Source: Butyrivibrio fibrisolvens (GTDB lineage Bacteria; Bacillota; Clostridia; Lachnospirales; Lachnospiraceae). Taken from it: a DNA stretch of 64,000 nucleotides. The notes under the pieces were generated by a model that saw only the letters and a program-made list of their open reading frames with translations, made no database searches and had not been told where the DNA came from. The first letter of the stretch is position 1. Every line of letters starts with the position of its first letter. Below, piece by piece: positions 1 through 8,623 of the stretch. The stretch spans positions 1,984,001 through 2,048,000 of the forward strand of contig NZ_CP146963.1 of the NCBI RefSeq assembly GCF_037113525.1. Reading direction: 5' to 3'. Made by a program: the position numbers and the translations under genes.

Positions 1-1
1 T

Positions 2-289
2 CTGCCGGGTGAGACGGTTCAGATAATTGATGGAGCGCTGTATATAAACGGGACTATGCAGGTAACTGATTCTGAAGTTTATGATAAGATGGAAGAGGCA
101 GGAATAGCTGCAAGCCCCATAAAGCTTGGTGCGGATGAATATTTCGTGCTGGGTGATAACAGAAACAGTTCGGAAGATAGCCGAAGTGCCAATATCGGAG
201 TTGTTAAAGAGAGCTGGATACTTGGAACTGTATGGTATGCATACGGCGGTGAACAGGGCTCTTCTGGTATTGTGGGTAGCGGCGATTGA
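2..289 (+). CDS. lepB: Signal peptidase I, C-terminal part (5' end outside window)
   Basis: The last 95 residues of a type I signal peptidase, the membrane-bound Ser/Lys protease that removes signal peptides from exported proteins. The frame is already open at the window edge and enters at LPGETV, the segment that in this family directly follows the catalytic-lysine region. The conserved GDNRNSSEDSR box is present at 150-183. The nucleophilic serine and the general-base lysine must lie upstream of base 1, so catalytic completeness cannot be judged. A second, complete signal peptidase begins 1.2 kb downstream at 1512, so this strain has tandem paralogues around rbgA. No membrane segment is visible at the C-terminus, as usual for Gram-positive family members. 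Confidence 0.9.
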   Translation: MPGETVQIIDGALYINGTMQVTDSEVYDKMEEAGIAASPIKLGADEYFVLGDNRNSSEDSRSANIGVVKESWILGTVWYAYGGEQGSSGIVGSGD

Positions 290-337
290 GATTGAAGCCA
301 ATGATTAAAATTGATATGTTTTCGCAACTTTGAATCA

Positions 338-460
338 GAAATCCGCATTTACTGCGGATTTCGTAAGAAAGTGAATCGGTAGGTAAATAGGCCCAACACC
401 GAAGGTGTTCTTAATTGGCCTATTTACATGACTTTTGGAACGAAGTGACAAAAAGTCATA
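338..460. repeat. Three-hairpin dispersed element F1, copy 1
   Basis: Three consecutive inverted repeats fill the gap before rbgA: GAAATCCGC/GCGGATTTC (338-362, loop ATTTACT), a long stem GTAAATAGGCC/GGCCTATTTAC with an inner AACACC-GAA-GGTGTT stem (383-427), and ATGACTTTT/AAAAGTCAT (428-459). The same three-part layout recurs at 58965-59087 with different stem bases that still pair, so this is one repeat family and not a chance terminator. No long T-run follows the last stem. Its role is unknown. Confidence 0.8.
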
Positions 461-533
461 GTAATAGTTTTAATCGTGTTTTTGAAAAAATACTAAAAAC
501 ACACATTTAAAACTTTTGGTAAAAAGGAGATTT

Positions 534-1418
534 ATGAATTATCAGTGGTATCCCGGTCATATGACCAAAGCAGTGAGAATGATGAAGGAGAATATAGGTC
601 TTGTAGACATGATCGTAGAGATCACAGACGCAAGGATTCCTGTATCAAGCCGTAATCCTGACATCGATGAGCTTGGTAAAGGTAAGCAGAGGCTTATCAT
701 TCTTAATAAAGCAGATTTATCAGACCCTGAGAAGAATAATCAGTGGGTTGAATATTACAGATCACAGGGATATATGGCAGCTCTTCTTGATTCCCGTACC
801 TCAAAGGATATGGGCAAGATCAAAAAGCTTATGGAAGAGACCTGTGCAGATAAGATAGCAAGAGATAAGGCAAGGGGCATTGTGAATCGTCCTATAAGAG
901 CTATGGTTGCAGGTATTCCTAATGTTGGTAAGTCAACATTTATCAATCACTTAACAGGTAAAGCAGCTGCCAAGACCGGTAATAAACCAGGCGTTACAAA
1001 GGGAAAACAGTGGATCATGCTTGGTAAGACTTTGCAGCTTCTTGATACTCCAGGTATCCTGTGGCCTAAGTTTGAAGACCAGACAGTAGGCGCGCATCTT
1101 GCTATGATCGGTTCCATGAATGATGACAACATAGACAGCGGAGAACTGGCTATAGACCTTATCAAGGAGCTTGAAAGCGACTATGCACAGGCTGTATATA
1201 AGACGTATAATATAACAGATGAGGATGTTGAAAACGCAGTTGAAGAAGAGCACCTCATGACTAACTATTCAGGAATGCTTTGTGCTGTTGCCAAGGCAAG
1301 AAATCTTCTTCTTCCGGGAGCAAGACCTGATTATATGCGCGCAGCTAATCTTATTCTTGACGATTTCCGTGCAGGAAGGCTTGGCCGCATAACTCTTGAG
1401 AATACACCTGAAAATTGA
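534..1418 (+). CDS. rbgA: Ribosome biogenesis GTPase A (RbgA/YlqF)
   Basis: A 294-residue circularly permuted GTPase needed for late assembly of the 50S subunit. The permuted order is visible: NKADL (G4) comes first, then GIPNVGKS (G1), then DTPG (G3). The N-terminus WYPGHMTKA is the hallmark of the YlqF family, and the C-terminal acidic/aromatic region is the expected RNA-binding part. The ATG at 534 is preferred over an upstream TTG at 516 because AAGGAG lies about 7 bases before it and because family proteins start at this point. It sits in an rbgA-lepB-rnhB-ylqG-ylqH-yraN neighbourhood like that of Bacillus subtilis (known there as rplS-rbgA-rnhB-ylqG-ylqH). Confidence 0.97.
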   Translation: MNYQWYPGHMTKAVRMMKENIGLVDMIVEITDARIPVSSRNPDIDELGKGKQRLIILNKADLSDPEKNNQWVEYYRSQGYMAALLDSRTSKDMGKIKKLMEETCADKIARDKARGIVNRPIRAMVAGIPNVGKSTFINHLTGKAAAKTGNKPGVTKGKQWIMLGKTLQLLDTPGILWPKFEDQTVGAHLAMIGSMNDDNIDSGELAIDLIKELESDYAQAVYKTYNITDEDVENAVEEEHLMTNYSGMLCAVAKARNLLLPGARPDYMRAANLILDDFRAGRLGRITLENTPEN

Positions 1419-1511
1419 AGAAAGTGGCTCGCATTTTAGAAAAAAGCGAGTTTGATAATGGCAAACTGAAAGGGGAGGAATGTCTTTTTAAGAAAGGCAA
1501 AGGACATAACA

Positions 1512-2072
1512 ATGGAAGAAAACAACAGTACTTTTCATAAGGTGGTAAAAGAAATTGCATCTACACTTATCTATATCGCAGCGGTAGTGCTTATCACGTT
1601 TCTCTTCATCACATTCGTTGCGCAAAGGACCGAAGTAAGTGGACATTCTATGATGAACACACTTCAGGACAAGGATTCTCTCGTGGTATCCAAGATATCT
1701 TACGAGATTGGGGACCCTGAGAGGTTCGATATAGTTGTATTCCCGCATGTAGATGCCTTTGGGAACAGTACCTATTTTATCAAAAGAATAATAGGACTGC
1801 CTGGGGAAACTGTAAGGATCGACCTTGAGGGCAATATCTATATCAATGAGCAGAAGCTTGTGGAAAGCTATGGCCGCGAAGTTATCAAAAATCCGGGAGT
1901 AGCTTATGAAGGTGTGACTCTGGGACCTGATGAATACTTCGTTATGGGCGATAACCGCAACGATTCCATGGATTCACGTTATGAAGATGTTGGAAACATC
2001 AAGCGTGACGAGCTTGTGGGTAAGGCATGGCTTCGAATTTATCCGTTTGACAGCTTTGGAGTTGTGAAATAA
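1512..2072 (+). CDS. lepB: Signal peptidase I
   Basis: A complete 186-residue type I signal peptidase. A single N-terminal membrane segment (about residues 15-36) is followed by SGHSMMNT, which contains the catalytic serine, then the KRIIGLPGE segment with the catalytic lysine, and GDNRNDSMDSR. The size is typical of the short Gram-positive SipS/LepB type. It lies about 90 bases after rbgA with no clear terminator between them, so co-transcription is likely. A weak AAAGGAC ribosome-binding site precedes the ATG. Together with the partial paralogue at 2-289 it gives two closely spaced signal peptidases. Confidence 0.96.
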   Translation: MEENNSTFHKVVKEIASTLIYIAAVVLITFLFITFVAQRTEVSGHSMMNTLQDKDSLVVSKISYEIGDPERFDIVVFPHVDAFGNSTYFIKRIIGLPGETVRIDLEGNIYINEQKLVESYGREVIKNPGVAYEGVTLGPDEYFVMGDNRNDSMDSRYEDVGNIKRDELVGKAWLRIYPFDSFGVVK

Positions 2073-2151
2073 GCATGATGTGACAAGAAGCGTATCAGCG
2101 CTGGCTGTTCATGATGTGGACTGAAAAAAATACTGGAATGGACTAATACAG

Positions 2152-2910
2152 ATGGAATCTATATCACAGATCAAAGATTACTATAAATCCCTTAGCATAT
2201 ATGAGTATGAAACTTTTGTTGAAAAGTATGCTGATGATGACCGTGATGGCATTAAAAAGCTTGTAGAATCAGCTAATAAGAAAATAAAAGCTCTCGAAGC
2301 AGAGAGAGCTCGCACGGAAAAAATGAAAGAATTCGAGCGCAGATATGAGGAAATGGGCTATGTCTGCGGTATCGATGAAGTCGGAAGAGGCCCTCTGGCC
2401 GGTCCTGTGTGCGCAGGAGCAGTAATACTGCCTAAGGACACAGAAATTCTGTATCTAAACGATTCTAAAAAGTTATCCGAAAAAAAGAGAGAAGAGCTTT
2501 ACGATATCATCATGGAAAAGGCAGTAGGAGCTGCAGTTGCTTTTGCAAGTCCTGAAAGGATCGATGAGATCAATATACTTCAGGCGGACTACGAAGCTAT
2601 GGCAGAAGCTGTAGGTAAGCTTCCGGTGCGTCCTGACATCCTCCTTCTTGATGCCGTGCATGTTCCTCAGCTTGAAGAATACAAGCAGGTATCTATCATA
2701 AAAGGTGATGCCAAGTCTGTATCAATAGCTGCAGCAAGCATTATTGCCAAGGTTACAAGAGACAGACTTATGAAAGAGCTTGACGAGAAGTATCCCCAGT
2801 ACGGATTTGCATCCAACAAGGGTTACGGAAGCGCAGCTCATATAGAAGCACTCAAAAAGTACGGCCCGTGTGAGATCCACAGAAGGTCTTTTATCGGGAA
2901 TTTTATTTGA
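2152..2910 (+). CDS. rnhB: Ribonuclease HII
   Basis: A 252-residue RNase HII that removes ribonucleotides from DNA and RNA from RNA:DNA hybrids. The diagnostic GIDEVGRGPLAGP box carries the first two acidic active-site residues (about residues 74-86). Further acidic residues are in LLLDAV, and the C-terminal part SIIAKVTRDR and NKGYGSAAH is intact. The roughly 70-residue charged N-terminal extension is usual for Firmicute RnhB. The start at 2152 has only a poor ribosome-binding site, so a slightly different start cannot be excluded. Downstream neighbours are a YlqG-like and a YlqH-like gene, as in Bacillus. Confidence 0.96.
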   Translation: MESISQIKDYYKSLSIYEYETFVEKYADDDRDGIKKLVESANKKIKALEAERARTEKMKEFERRYEEMGYVCGIDEVGRGPLAGPVCAGAVILPKDTEILYLNDSKKLSEKKREELYDIIMEKAVGAAVAFASPERIDEINILQADYEAMAEAVGKLPVRPDILLLDAVHVPQLEEYKQVSIIKGDAKSVSIAAASIIAKVTRDRLMKELDEKYPQYGFASNKGYGSAAHIEALKKYGPCEIHRRSFIGNFI

Positions 2911-2972
2911 TTGTTGTACGTTGCAAGTATATGAGAGTATTTTGCAGAACTCAACACTTATAAATATGTACT

Positions 2973-3024
2973 AGATATTTCGATATCCATTTGCTTGGTT
3001 GATCATCGAGACGTTTGCAAATGG
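2973..3024 (+). promoter_or_regulatory. Leader hairpins before the YlqG-like gene
   Basis: Two adjacent stems: GATAT with a TTCG tetraloop and ATATC (2973-2986), then CCATTTGC (2987-2994) pairing perfectly with GCAAATGG (3017-3024). They end about 25 bases before the chosen start at 3049. There is no T-run, so this is not a simple terminator. Function unknown. Confidence 0.4.
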
Positions 3025-3048
3025 CTGATTCATAGCGTGGAGATTAGT

Positions 3049-4884
3049 ATGCCGGGAAGCCTTACTGTAGGACCTGGCGGTCAGATTCAGGGATCGCTAC
3101 AGGTTAACAGAACTTCAGATGTTGCAGTCGTATCTAAGGGCCAGGAATCTCTGCGCTCTTTAGCGGCAGGCGATTCTCTAAGCGGTAAGGTTTTATCTGT
3201 TACAAAAGGGGCTGACGGCTCAAGAACTGCCCAGATTGATCTTGGTAACAACACAATAGTTGATGCCAAGCTTCAAAATGGCATGCAGCTTAGTGCCGGT
3301 CAGACTCTTTCTTTTTCTGTAAAAAGTTCTGCTTCAGGAACTCTGACTTTAACTCCCCTATATCAAAATACAGCAGCCCTTGATGCAACTGCGTCCAAAG
3401 CCCTTCTTGCTGCGGGACTATCTGTGACTGACGAACTTGGTCAGATGGTAAGTCAGATGATGAAAGAAGGCATGAGCATAGACAAGCAGAGTCTTCAGCA
3501 GATGAGCAGGATCTTGTCTGATAATCCGGGCGCTGACATAAACACACTTGTTCAGATGAAAAACCTGAATATCCCTATAAATGAGGGCAATATTCAGCAG
3601 TTCCAGAATTATCAGAATTATCAGCATCAGGTACTCTACGGCGCAAATAGTATCATGGATGAACTCCCGGAGGCTTTTAATCAGATGGTAGCTGCAGGAG
3701 ATAAGGGTCAGGCTCTTAATCTCTATGGTGACCTGATGAAGCTCTTTGCAGGAGATGTATCGGAAGCTGCAAATGCTTTAGGGCAGGATGGAAAAAATGC
3801 TGCGGCCCTTCAGGGACAAGGTGATAACGCGGTACTTGGTTTGGCGTCTGATGGAAGCACTGAGAAAGGCGCAGAAGCCGCGAAAGCAGGTCTAAATCCT
3901 GAAGGCATTCAGAATCAGACTGAGCCAGGCAAGGGAGATGGAATTCAGGCTCAGGGCCCTTTAAATAGCCAGGCAGGAACTGATGCAAGGGAAGTTACCA
4001 ATAACCTTATTGCAGGTTCCAATAATGAATCTTTGCAGAGCGCTGGTAATGCTTTGAGTTTAAGCGCCAAGCTTGATCTGACCCGGTTTGCAGGTGCTCT
4101 TAAAAATGCAGGAATTCCTTCGGAAGCTTTGAATGAACTAATTAAAGCAGGAGGCGAAGACCAGGCAGCGCTCCTTAGACTGCTTTCAAACTTGTATGAA
4201 AAAACTATACATACCTCTGACAATATTGATAAGGCATGGGGCAAGCTCTTTTCCTCAGATACATTTACAGAGGTTTTGAAAAGCAATATCGCCTCCCAGT
4301 GGACTATAGGTCCGGGAGACGTCAGTGACAAGGAAAATGTCAAAAATCTCTATGACAGGCTGAATTCTCAGGTTAAGCAGATGACGCAGATACTCCAAAA
4401 CCACGTTGGAGAAAACAGCAGCGCTTTCCAAAGTTCTCAGAATCTGTCACAGAACATTGACTTCATGAACCAGCTCAATCAGATGTATGCTTACGTTCAG
4501 CTTCCCCTTAAGATGTCTGGAAACGATGCCCACGGGGATCTGTACGTGTATTCTAATAAAAAACATATGGCTTCTGACGATGGAAGTGTAAGCGCCCTTC
4601 TTCATCTTGATATGAACAATCTGGGGCCTATGGATGTCTACGTAAGGATGACAGACAGGAAGGTCAACACCAATTTCTATATGGCTGATGAGTCCTGCAT
4701 AGACCTGATTGCAGCGCACATCGATGAACTTACAATGAGACTTAACAAAAGAGGTTATACCATGAATTATCAGGTTCTTCCTGCGGATGATATGACTTCG
4801 GAGAACCAGGCGGTTGATGAGCTCTTACAAAAGGGCGATAAGATGACACTGCTTTCGTCATCATCGTTTGATGCAAGGGCCTGA
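3049..4884 (+). CDS. FliK/YlqG-like protein (flagellar hook-length-control-like C-terminus)
   Basis: A 611-residue, Gln/Asn/Ala-rich protein without signal peptide. The first 110 residues form a small beta-rich region (GDSLSGKVLSV, GQTLSFSVK). A long low-complexity middle follows, and the C-terminal 150 residues (LPLKMSGNDAHGDLYVY to MNYQVLPAD) resemble the FliK-type Flg_hook domain. In B. subtilis the equivalent place after rnhB is held by ylqG, a FliK-C-domain homologue, so position and sequence agree. I chose the ATG at 3049 (GGAG six bases upstream) over a TTG at 2995. No other flagellar genes are in the window, so a role outside the canonical hook is possible. Function is inferred, not proven. 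Confidence 0.7.
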   Translation: MPGSLTVGPGGQIQGSLQVNRTSDVAVVSKGQESLRSLAAGDSLSGKVLSVTKGADGSRTAQIDLGNNTIVDAKLQNGMQLSAGQTLSFSVKSSASGTLTLTPLYQNTAALDATASKALLAAGLSVTDELGQMVSQMMKEGMSIDKQSLQQMSRILSDNPGADINTLVQMKNLNIPINEGNIQQFQNYQNYQHQVLYGANSIMDELPEAFNQMVAAGDKGQALNLYGDLMKLFAGDVSEAANALGQDGKNAAALQGQGDNAVLGLASDGSTEKGAEAAKAGLNPEGIQNQTEPGKGDGIQAQGPLNSQAGTDAREVTNNLIAGSNNESLQSAGNALSLSAKLDLTRFAGALKNAGIPSEALNELIKAGGEDQAALLRLLSNLYEKTIHTSDNIDKAWGKLFSSDTFTEVLKSNIASQWTIGPGDVSDKENVKNLYDRLNSQVKQMTQILQNHVGENSSAFQSSQNLSQNIDFMNQLNQMYAYVQLPLKMSGNDAHGDLYVYSNKKHMASDDGSVSALLHLDMNNLGPMDVYVRMTDRKVNTNFYMADESCIDLIAAHIDELTMRLNKRGYTMNYQVLPADDMTSENQAVDELLQKGDKMTLLSSSSFDARA

Positions 4885-4886
4885 AT

Positions 4887-4942
4887 GTGCATAGAAGTGC
4901 ATCCATGCACTTCTGAACATGCACTTAGATACATCCTGTATC
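4887..4942. repeat. Double-hairpin repeat F2 (4.9-kb copy)
   Basis: One unit of the F2 repeat. The outer stem is GTGCAT/ATGCAC, the inner stem AGAAGTGCAT/ATGCACTTCT, and the tail hairpin GATACA-TCC-TGTATC. Compared with the common version (GTACAT/ATGTAC and CTACA-TCC-TGTAG), every change on one side has the matching change on the other. The unit lies between the YlqG-like and YlqH-like genes and ends 15 bases before the latter's start. Confidence 0.85.
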
Positions 4943-4957
4943 CTTTGGGGAAAAAAT

Positions 4958-5269
4958 ATGGCAGAACTTTCAGATAAGCGTAAAAACAAAACAGCCGTAG
5001 CGCTTGGCTACGATCCCAATGAGGATAATGCGCCTAAAGTTATTGCTTCAGGTAAGGGACTTGTTGCGGAGAAAATTATTGAACAGGCCAAGGAAAATGA
5101 TATACCGCTTCATACAGATTCCAAGCTGGCTGATACTTTGTCGCACCTGGATATTGGGGAAGCGATACCGCCGGAACTTTATGAAGTTGTTGCGGAGATA
5201 CTTGTATTCGTTGACGCAATGGACAAGATCAGGGCTAAGGATAAAACCCATAATCCGCTTCTTAGATAA
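4958..5269 (+). CDS. FlhB cytoplasmic-domain homologue (YlqH-like)
   Basis: A 103-residue protein matching only the C-terminal cytoplasmic domain of FlhB/YscU export-switch proteins: KTAVALGYDPNEDNAPKVIASGKG, then AEKIIEQAKENDIPLH and LSHLDIGEAIPPELYEVVAEIL. The membrane part of FlhB is absent, and the NPTH autocleavage motif that would precede AVAL is missing, because the protein starts just after that point. Free-standing FlhB-C proteins next to a FliK-like gene are known in Firmicutes (ylqG-ylqH). The start at 4958 follows GGGG; an upstream GTG/ATG at 4919 lies inside the F2 repeat and is less likely. Confidence 0.85.
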   Translation: MAELSDKRKNKTAVALGYDPNEDNAPKVIASGKGLVAEKIIEQAKENDIPLHTDSKLADTLSHLDIGEAIPPELYEVVAEILVFVDAMDKIRAKDKTHNPLLR

Positions 5270-5293
5270 TGGAATATTGATTGGAGATAGAAA

Positions 5294-5680
5294 TTGAATA
5301 AACATGAATTTGGAATGCAGGGGGAAGATATAGCCTGCAAATTCATTGAATCCCACGGCGGGCGGATCATTGAAAGGAATTTCCGTTTCAAAGGTGGTGA
5401 GATAGATGTCATCTATAAAGATGGCGATTATATAGTTTTTGGAGAGATCAAGTATCGTTCAAGCAGCACTTTTGGTATGGCAGAGGAAGCTGTAGGATAT
5501 AGAAAACAGCGGACCATATCAAGGGGCTGCGATTTTTATTTGACAAAGAATAAATTAGATCAGTTCACACCGGTCAGGTTTGATGTGATAGCACTTAATG
5601 TAGATGAAAGACAGGAGACTGTTAAGGTTCACTATGTAAAGAATGCATTTGACTATATACCTATACGAAAAATGCGGTAG
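5294..5680 (+). CDS. yraN: YraN-family endonuclease-like protein (UPF0102)
   Basis: A 128-residue protein of the YraN/UPF0102 family. It has the family signatures GMQGEDIACKFIE near the N-terminus, RNFRFKGGEIDVIYKDGDYIVFGEIKYR (the GEID...EIK pattern of a PD-(D/E)XK nuclease fold) and a C-terminal RFDVIAL strand. The start is a TTG at 5294 with GGAGA five bases upstream. The next ATG (5315) would remove part of the conserved N-terminal helix. It is closely spaced after the YlqH-like gene, which is the usual clostridial order. The biochemical role of the family is not settled. Confidence 0.92.
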   Translation: MNKHEFGMQGEDIACKFIESHGGRIIERNFRFKGGEIDVIYKDGDYIVFGEIKYRSSSTFGMAEEAVGYRKQRTISRGCDFYLTKNKLDQFTPVRFDVIALNVDERQETVKVHYVKNAFDYIPIRKMR

Positions 5681-5715
5681 AATATAAATATCTTAAGAAA
5701 GTTTGAGGAATAATA

Positions 5716-6321
5716 ATGAATAACGATACATATACTTTTTTTGCCACAGTATCAAGAATGAAATATATCGAAAGATGGGCGCTTATGAGAAATTCCCGTG
5801 CTGAGAATCTCTCTGAGCATTCATGCGAAGTTGCTATGATCGCGCATGTACTGTGCACTATCGGCAACGTAAGATATGGCCATAAGCTTGATGCGAACCT
5901 TGCTGCGCTTATCGGTCTGTATCACGATACAACCGAGATCATCACAGGAGATCTTCCAACTCCTGTTAAATACTATAATTCCAGCATCCAGCATGCCTAC
6001 AAGGAAGTCGAGAAGATCGCAGAGGATCAGCTTCTTAAAAGGCTCCCCGAGGACCTTCGTCCCGCTTATGAAAAGATCTACAAGAATGCCGGAACTGATG
6101 AAGAAGAGTATATGCGCGGCCTCATCAAGGCAGCAGATAAGATATCTGCCCTTATCAAATGTATAGAAGAAGAGCGCAGCGGTAATACAGAGTTTAGAAC
6201 CGCCAAGGAGACAACTCAGAAATCCATCAACGAGCTTCAGGCCAAGTACCCTGAAGTGCTGGATTTTGTAAACGACTTCCTGCCACCATATGGCAGAACA
6301 CTGGATGAATTAAGCGATTAA
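5716..6321 (+). CDS. yfbR: 5'-deoxynucleotidase, YfbR-like HD-domain protein
   Basis: A 201-residue HD-domain phosphohydrolase close to E. coli YfbR, which dephosphorylates deoxyribonucleoside 5'-monophosphates. The motif series is clear: WALMRNSRAENLSEHS (first His), VAMIAHVL, then LYHDTTEIITGDLPTPVKYYN with the HD metal ligands and the substrate loop. A late KAADKISALIK supplies the final Asp. GAGGA lies six bases before the ATG. It is followed after 33 bases by the threonine aldolase gene, with a short F2-like fragment (GTACATAGAAAT) in the gap. Confidence 0.92.
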   Translation: MNNDTYTFFATVSRMKYIERWALMRNSRAENLSEHSCEVAMIAHVLCTIGNVRYGHKLDANLAALIGLYHDTTEIITGDLPTPVKYYNSSIQHAYKEVEKIAEDQLLKRLPEDLRPAYEKIYKNAGTDEEEYMRGLIKAADKISALIKCIEEERSGNTEFRTAKETTQKSINELQAKYPEVLDFVNDFLPPYGRTLDELSD

Positions 6322-6354
6322 CGTACATAGAAATAGCTAGAAAGGGAATAAACA

Positions 6355-7380
6355 ATGCTCAAATTTGTTAACGACTACTGTGAGGGAGCTCATCAGGAGA
6401 TCCTTAATAATCTACAGAAAACAAACCTTGAAAAGATCACCGGCTATGGCCTTGATGTATATTCAGGAAGCGCCAAGAACAAGATCAGAAAAGCATGTGG
6501 TAAGCCTGAGGCAGAAGTGTATTTTCTTGTAGGTGGAACACAGACCAATGAAACTGTTATCTCTTCAATCTTAAAGCCTTATCAGGGCGTACTTGCTGCT
6601 GAGACAGGGCATATCAATACTCACGAAGCCGGTGCAATAGAGCATGGCGGACACAAGGTACTTGCCCTTAAACAAAAGGATGGCAAGATCAGTGCAAAGA
6701 GTATCTGGGAGTTTGACGAGAAGTTCCAAAACGACCTTAATAATGAGCATGAAGTTGCAGCCGGAATGGTGTATATATCACAGCCTACCGAATACGGAAC
6801 ACTTTATTCTCTTTCTGAGTTAAAAGAAATAAGACGTGCCTGCGACGAGATCGGCCTTAAGCTCTATATCGACGGAGCAAGACTTGGATACGCACTTGCC
6901 TGTGATGAAAACGATGCTACGCTCAAAGATATAGCCGATGTAGCGGATGTATTTACTATTGGCGGAACCAAGTGCGGGGCTATGATGGGAGAAGCTGTAG
7001 TATTTACAACTCCCGGCCTTGTGCCACATTTTTATACTATCATCAAGATTCACGGCGCAATGCTTGCTAAGGGCTGGCTTCTTGGACTTCAGTTCGATAC
7101 TCTTTTTACAGATGATCTTTATACAAGGATCTGCAGAAATGCTATCGATGGAGCTATCAGAATTCGTGAAGCTCTTTTTACAAACGGATATGACATTTAT
7201 ATTGATTCGCCGACCAACCAGATATTCCCGGTTGTGACACCTGAAAAGGCCGAGGAACTTTCAGAGCACGTTGAATACGGCTTTATGGAGACTCTTGATG
7301 ATGGAAGACAGGTCATCAGATTCTGCACAAGCTGGGCTACAACTAAGGAAGATGTTGATAAACTTATAGATATTCTTTGA
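6355..7380 (+). CDS. ltaE: Low-specificity L-threonine aldolase
   Basis: A 341-residue PLP enzyme of the beta-eliminating lyase/threonine aldolase family, expected to cleave L-threonine or L-allo-threonine to glycine and acetaldehyde. Visible hallmarks are FLVGGTQTNE (cofactor phosphate site), ETGHINTHEAGAIE, LYIDGARLG (the Asp that binds the PLP nitrogen) and TIGGTKCGAMMGE with the Schiff-base lysine. AAAGGG precedes the ATG. The downstream glycosyltransferase starts 32 bases later. The family symbol is a best guess; ltaA is also used. Confidence 0.9.
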   Translation: MLKFVNDYCEGAHQEILNNLQKTNLEKITGYGLDVYSGSAKNKIRKACGKPEAEVYFLVGGTQTNETVISSILKPYQGVLAAETGHINTHEAGAIEHGGHKVLALKQKDGKISAKSIWEFDEKFQNDLNNEHEVAAGMVYISQPTEYGTLYSLSELKEIRRACDEIGLKLYIDGARLGYALACDENDATLKDIADVADVFTIGGTKCGAMMGEAVVFTTPGLVPHFYTIIKIHGAMLAKGWLLGLQFDTLFTDDLYTRICRNAIDGAIRIREALFTNGYDIYIDSPTNQIFPVVTPEKAEELSEHVEYGFMETLDDGRQVIRFCTSWATTKEDVDKLIDIL

Positions 7381-7412
7381 AAACCTGATCTTTCGAAAGC
7401 GAAGGGGAGCTT

Positions 7413-8579
7413 ATGGGGAGATTTCTACTGATCAGATCTAAGGGAGTTTGTTACGAATCTTTTTATACATTTACGGACTGCCTCTATCATGCGCTAAGGC
7501 GCTACGGGGCAGACGTAGATGTTTTTGACGAATCTAAAAGTGCGAACATAAGGATTTTCCTTGGGAAAAGCTATGACGCCATAATTGACTTTGATTCCAC
7601 AATGCCTGACAAGAAGCTTGATGACGGAACACCAGTACTTCAGGCGCTTGACGGGCCATTCATTAACTATCTTCTGGACCATCCACTTTATTTTCATGGG
7701 CAGCTGTCACAAAACGTGCCGCAGCATGTCATCTGCATAGACAGAAGACATGTGGCTTATCTGGAAAAATATTATCCGGAGCTTCAAAGCATAACTTTTG
7801 CGCCTCTACCAATGATGCCTGTAAATGATGATGATATCAAAAGTATAAAAGATCGCAGAATCGGTATACTCTTCACCGGAACCTATACTTCACCTGAATT
7901 TATACAAAGAAAGCTCTCTGACATCAATCCTGACGCCAGAAGAGATGTCTTTGAGATCCTAAGCTACATGCAGGCTGACACCACTCTGACCATAGAAGAT
8001 GCCATGCAGAAATTCCTTGATACCAGGGAGAAGAAAATACCTGATAAAATGTTCAGACAGTTCATGCAATACTACTACCTGGCCGACACTGCAGCAGCCG
8101 CCTGGGCCAGAGACATAGTAGTAAGAGCAATCCTTAACAGAGGGAATAAACTCACCGTATGCGGCCACGGCTGGAACGATTTCAGACGCTACGATAACAC
8201 CCCATATGATAATCTCGAAATACTACCTGAAGTTTCATACCACAGATCCGTAGACATGGCCTACGAAGCCAAGATGCTCCTAAACGTCATGCCCTGGTTC
8301 AAAGACGGAATCCACGACCGGGTATTCACTGCCGCCGGCCACGGCGCAGTGTGTCTCAGCGACGAAACACCTGCGTTAAATGAGATTATGGGCCGTTCTT
8401 ATGTGGGATTCTCGCTTGAAAAGCTTGAAGAATTATCAGATAAGATCAAAAAGACACTTTCAGATGATGCATATATGCAGCAATTAGCAGATGCTGCTCA
8501 TGAGAGCATTACATCGACATATGGTTGGGACTCTTTTGTAGATAGTCTATGTAGCAATTACCTGAGTATGATTTGCTAA
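7413..8579 (+). CDS. CgeB-like glycosyltransferase family protein
   Basis: A 388-residue protein that resembles GT-B-fold glycosyltransferases of the CgeB / group-1-like type. The N-terminal half starts with a Rossmann-like strand (GRFLLIRSKGVCYESFYTF), and the middle carries LLDHPLYFHGQL. The C-terminal domain has LTVCGHGWNDF, EVSYHRSVDMAYEAKMLLNVMPWFKDGIHDRVFTAAGHGAVCLSDETPAL, the nucleotide-sugar-side pattern of this group. No signal peptide or membrane segment is visible. AAGGGGAG lies just before the ATG. The acceptor and sugar cannot be told from sequence; the flagellin- or spore-coat-glycosylation roles known for relatives are only possibilities. Confidence 0.75.
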   Translation: MGRFLLIRSKGVCYESFYTFTDCLYHALRRYGADVDVFDESKSANIRIFLGKSYDAIIDFDSTMPDKKLDDGTPVLQALDGPFINYLLDHPLYFHGQLSQNVPQHVICIDRRHVAYLEKYYPELQSITFAPLPMMPVNDDDIKSIKDRRIGILFTGTYTSPEFIQRKLSDINPDARRDVFEILSYMQADTTLTIEDAMQKFLDTREKKIPDKMFRQFMQYYYLADTAAAAWARDIVVRAILNRGNKLTVCGHGWNDFRRYDNTPYDNLEILPEVSYHRSVDMAYEAKMLLNVMPWFKDGIHDRVFTAAGHGAVCLSDETPALNEIMGRSYVGFSLEKLEELSDKIKKTLSDDAYMQQLADAAHESITSTYGWDSFVDSLCSNYLSMIC

Positions 8580-8623
8580 AGATAAATCTGTATTGTATAT
8601 ACTATTTAAGGAGCTATAACCCC

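Noticed and set aside
516..533. Longer RbgA starting at the TTG at 516
   Set aside because: The ATG at 534 has the AAGGAG site at the right distance and matches the family N-terminus.
951..1253. Minus-strand and out-of-frame reading frames over 60 codons inside known genes
   Set aside because: They overlap well-supported genes such as rbgA, der, gpsA, tldD and tyrS, and lack ribosome sites and family motifs.
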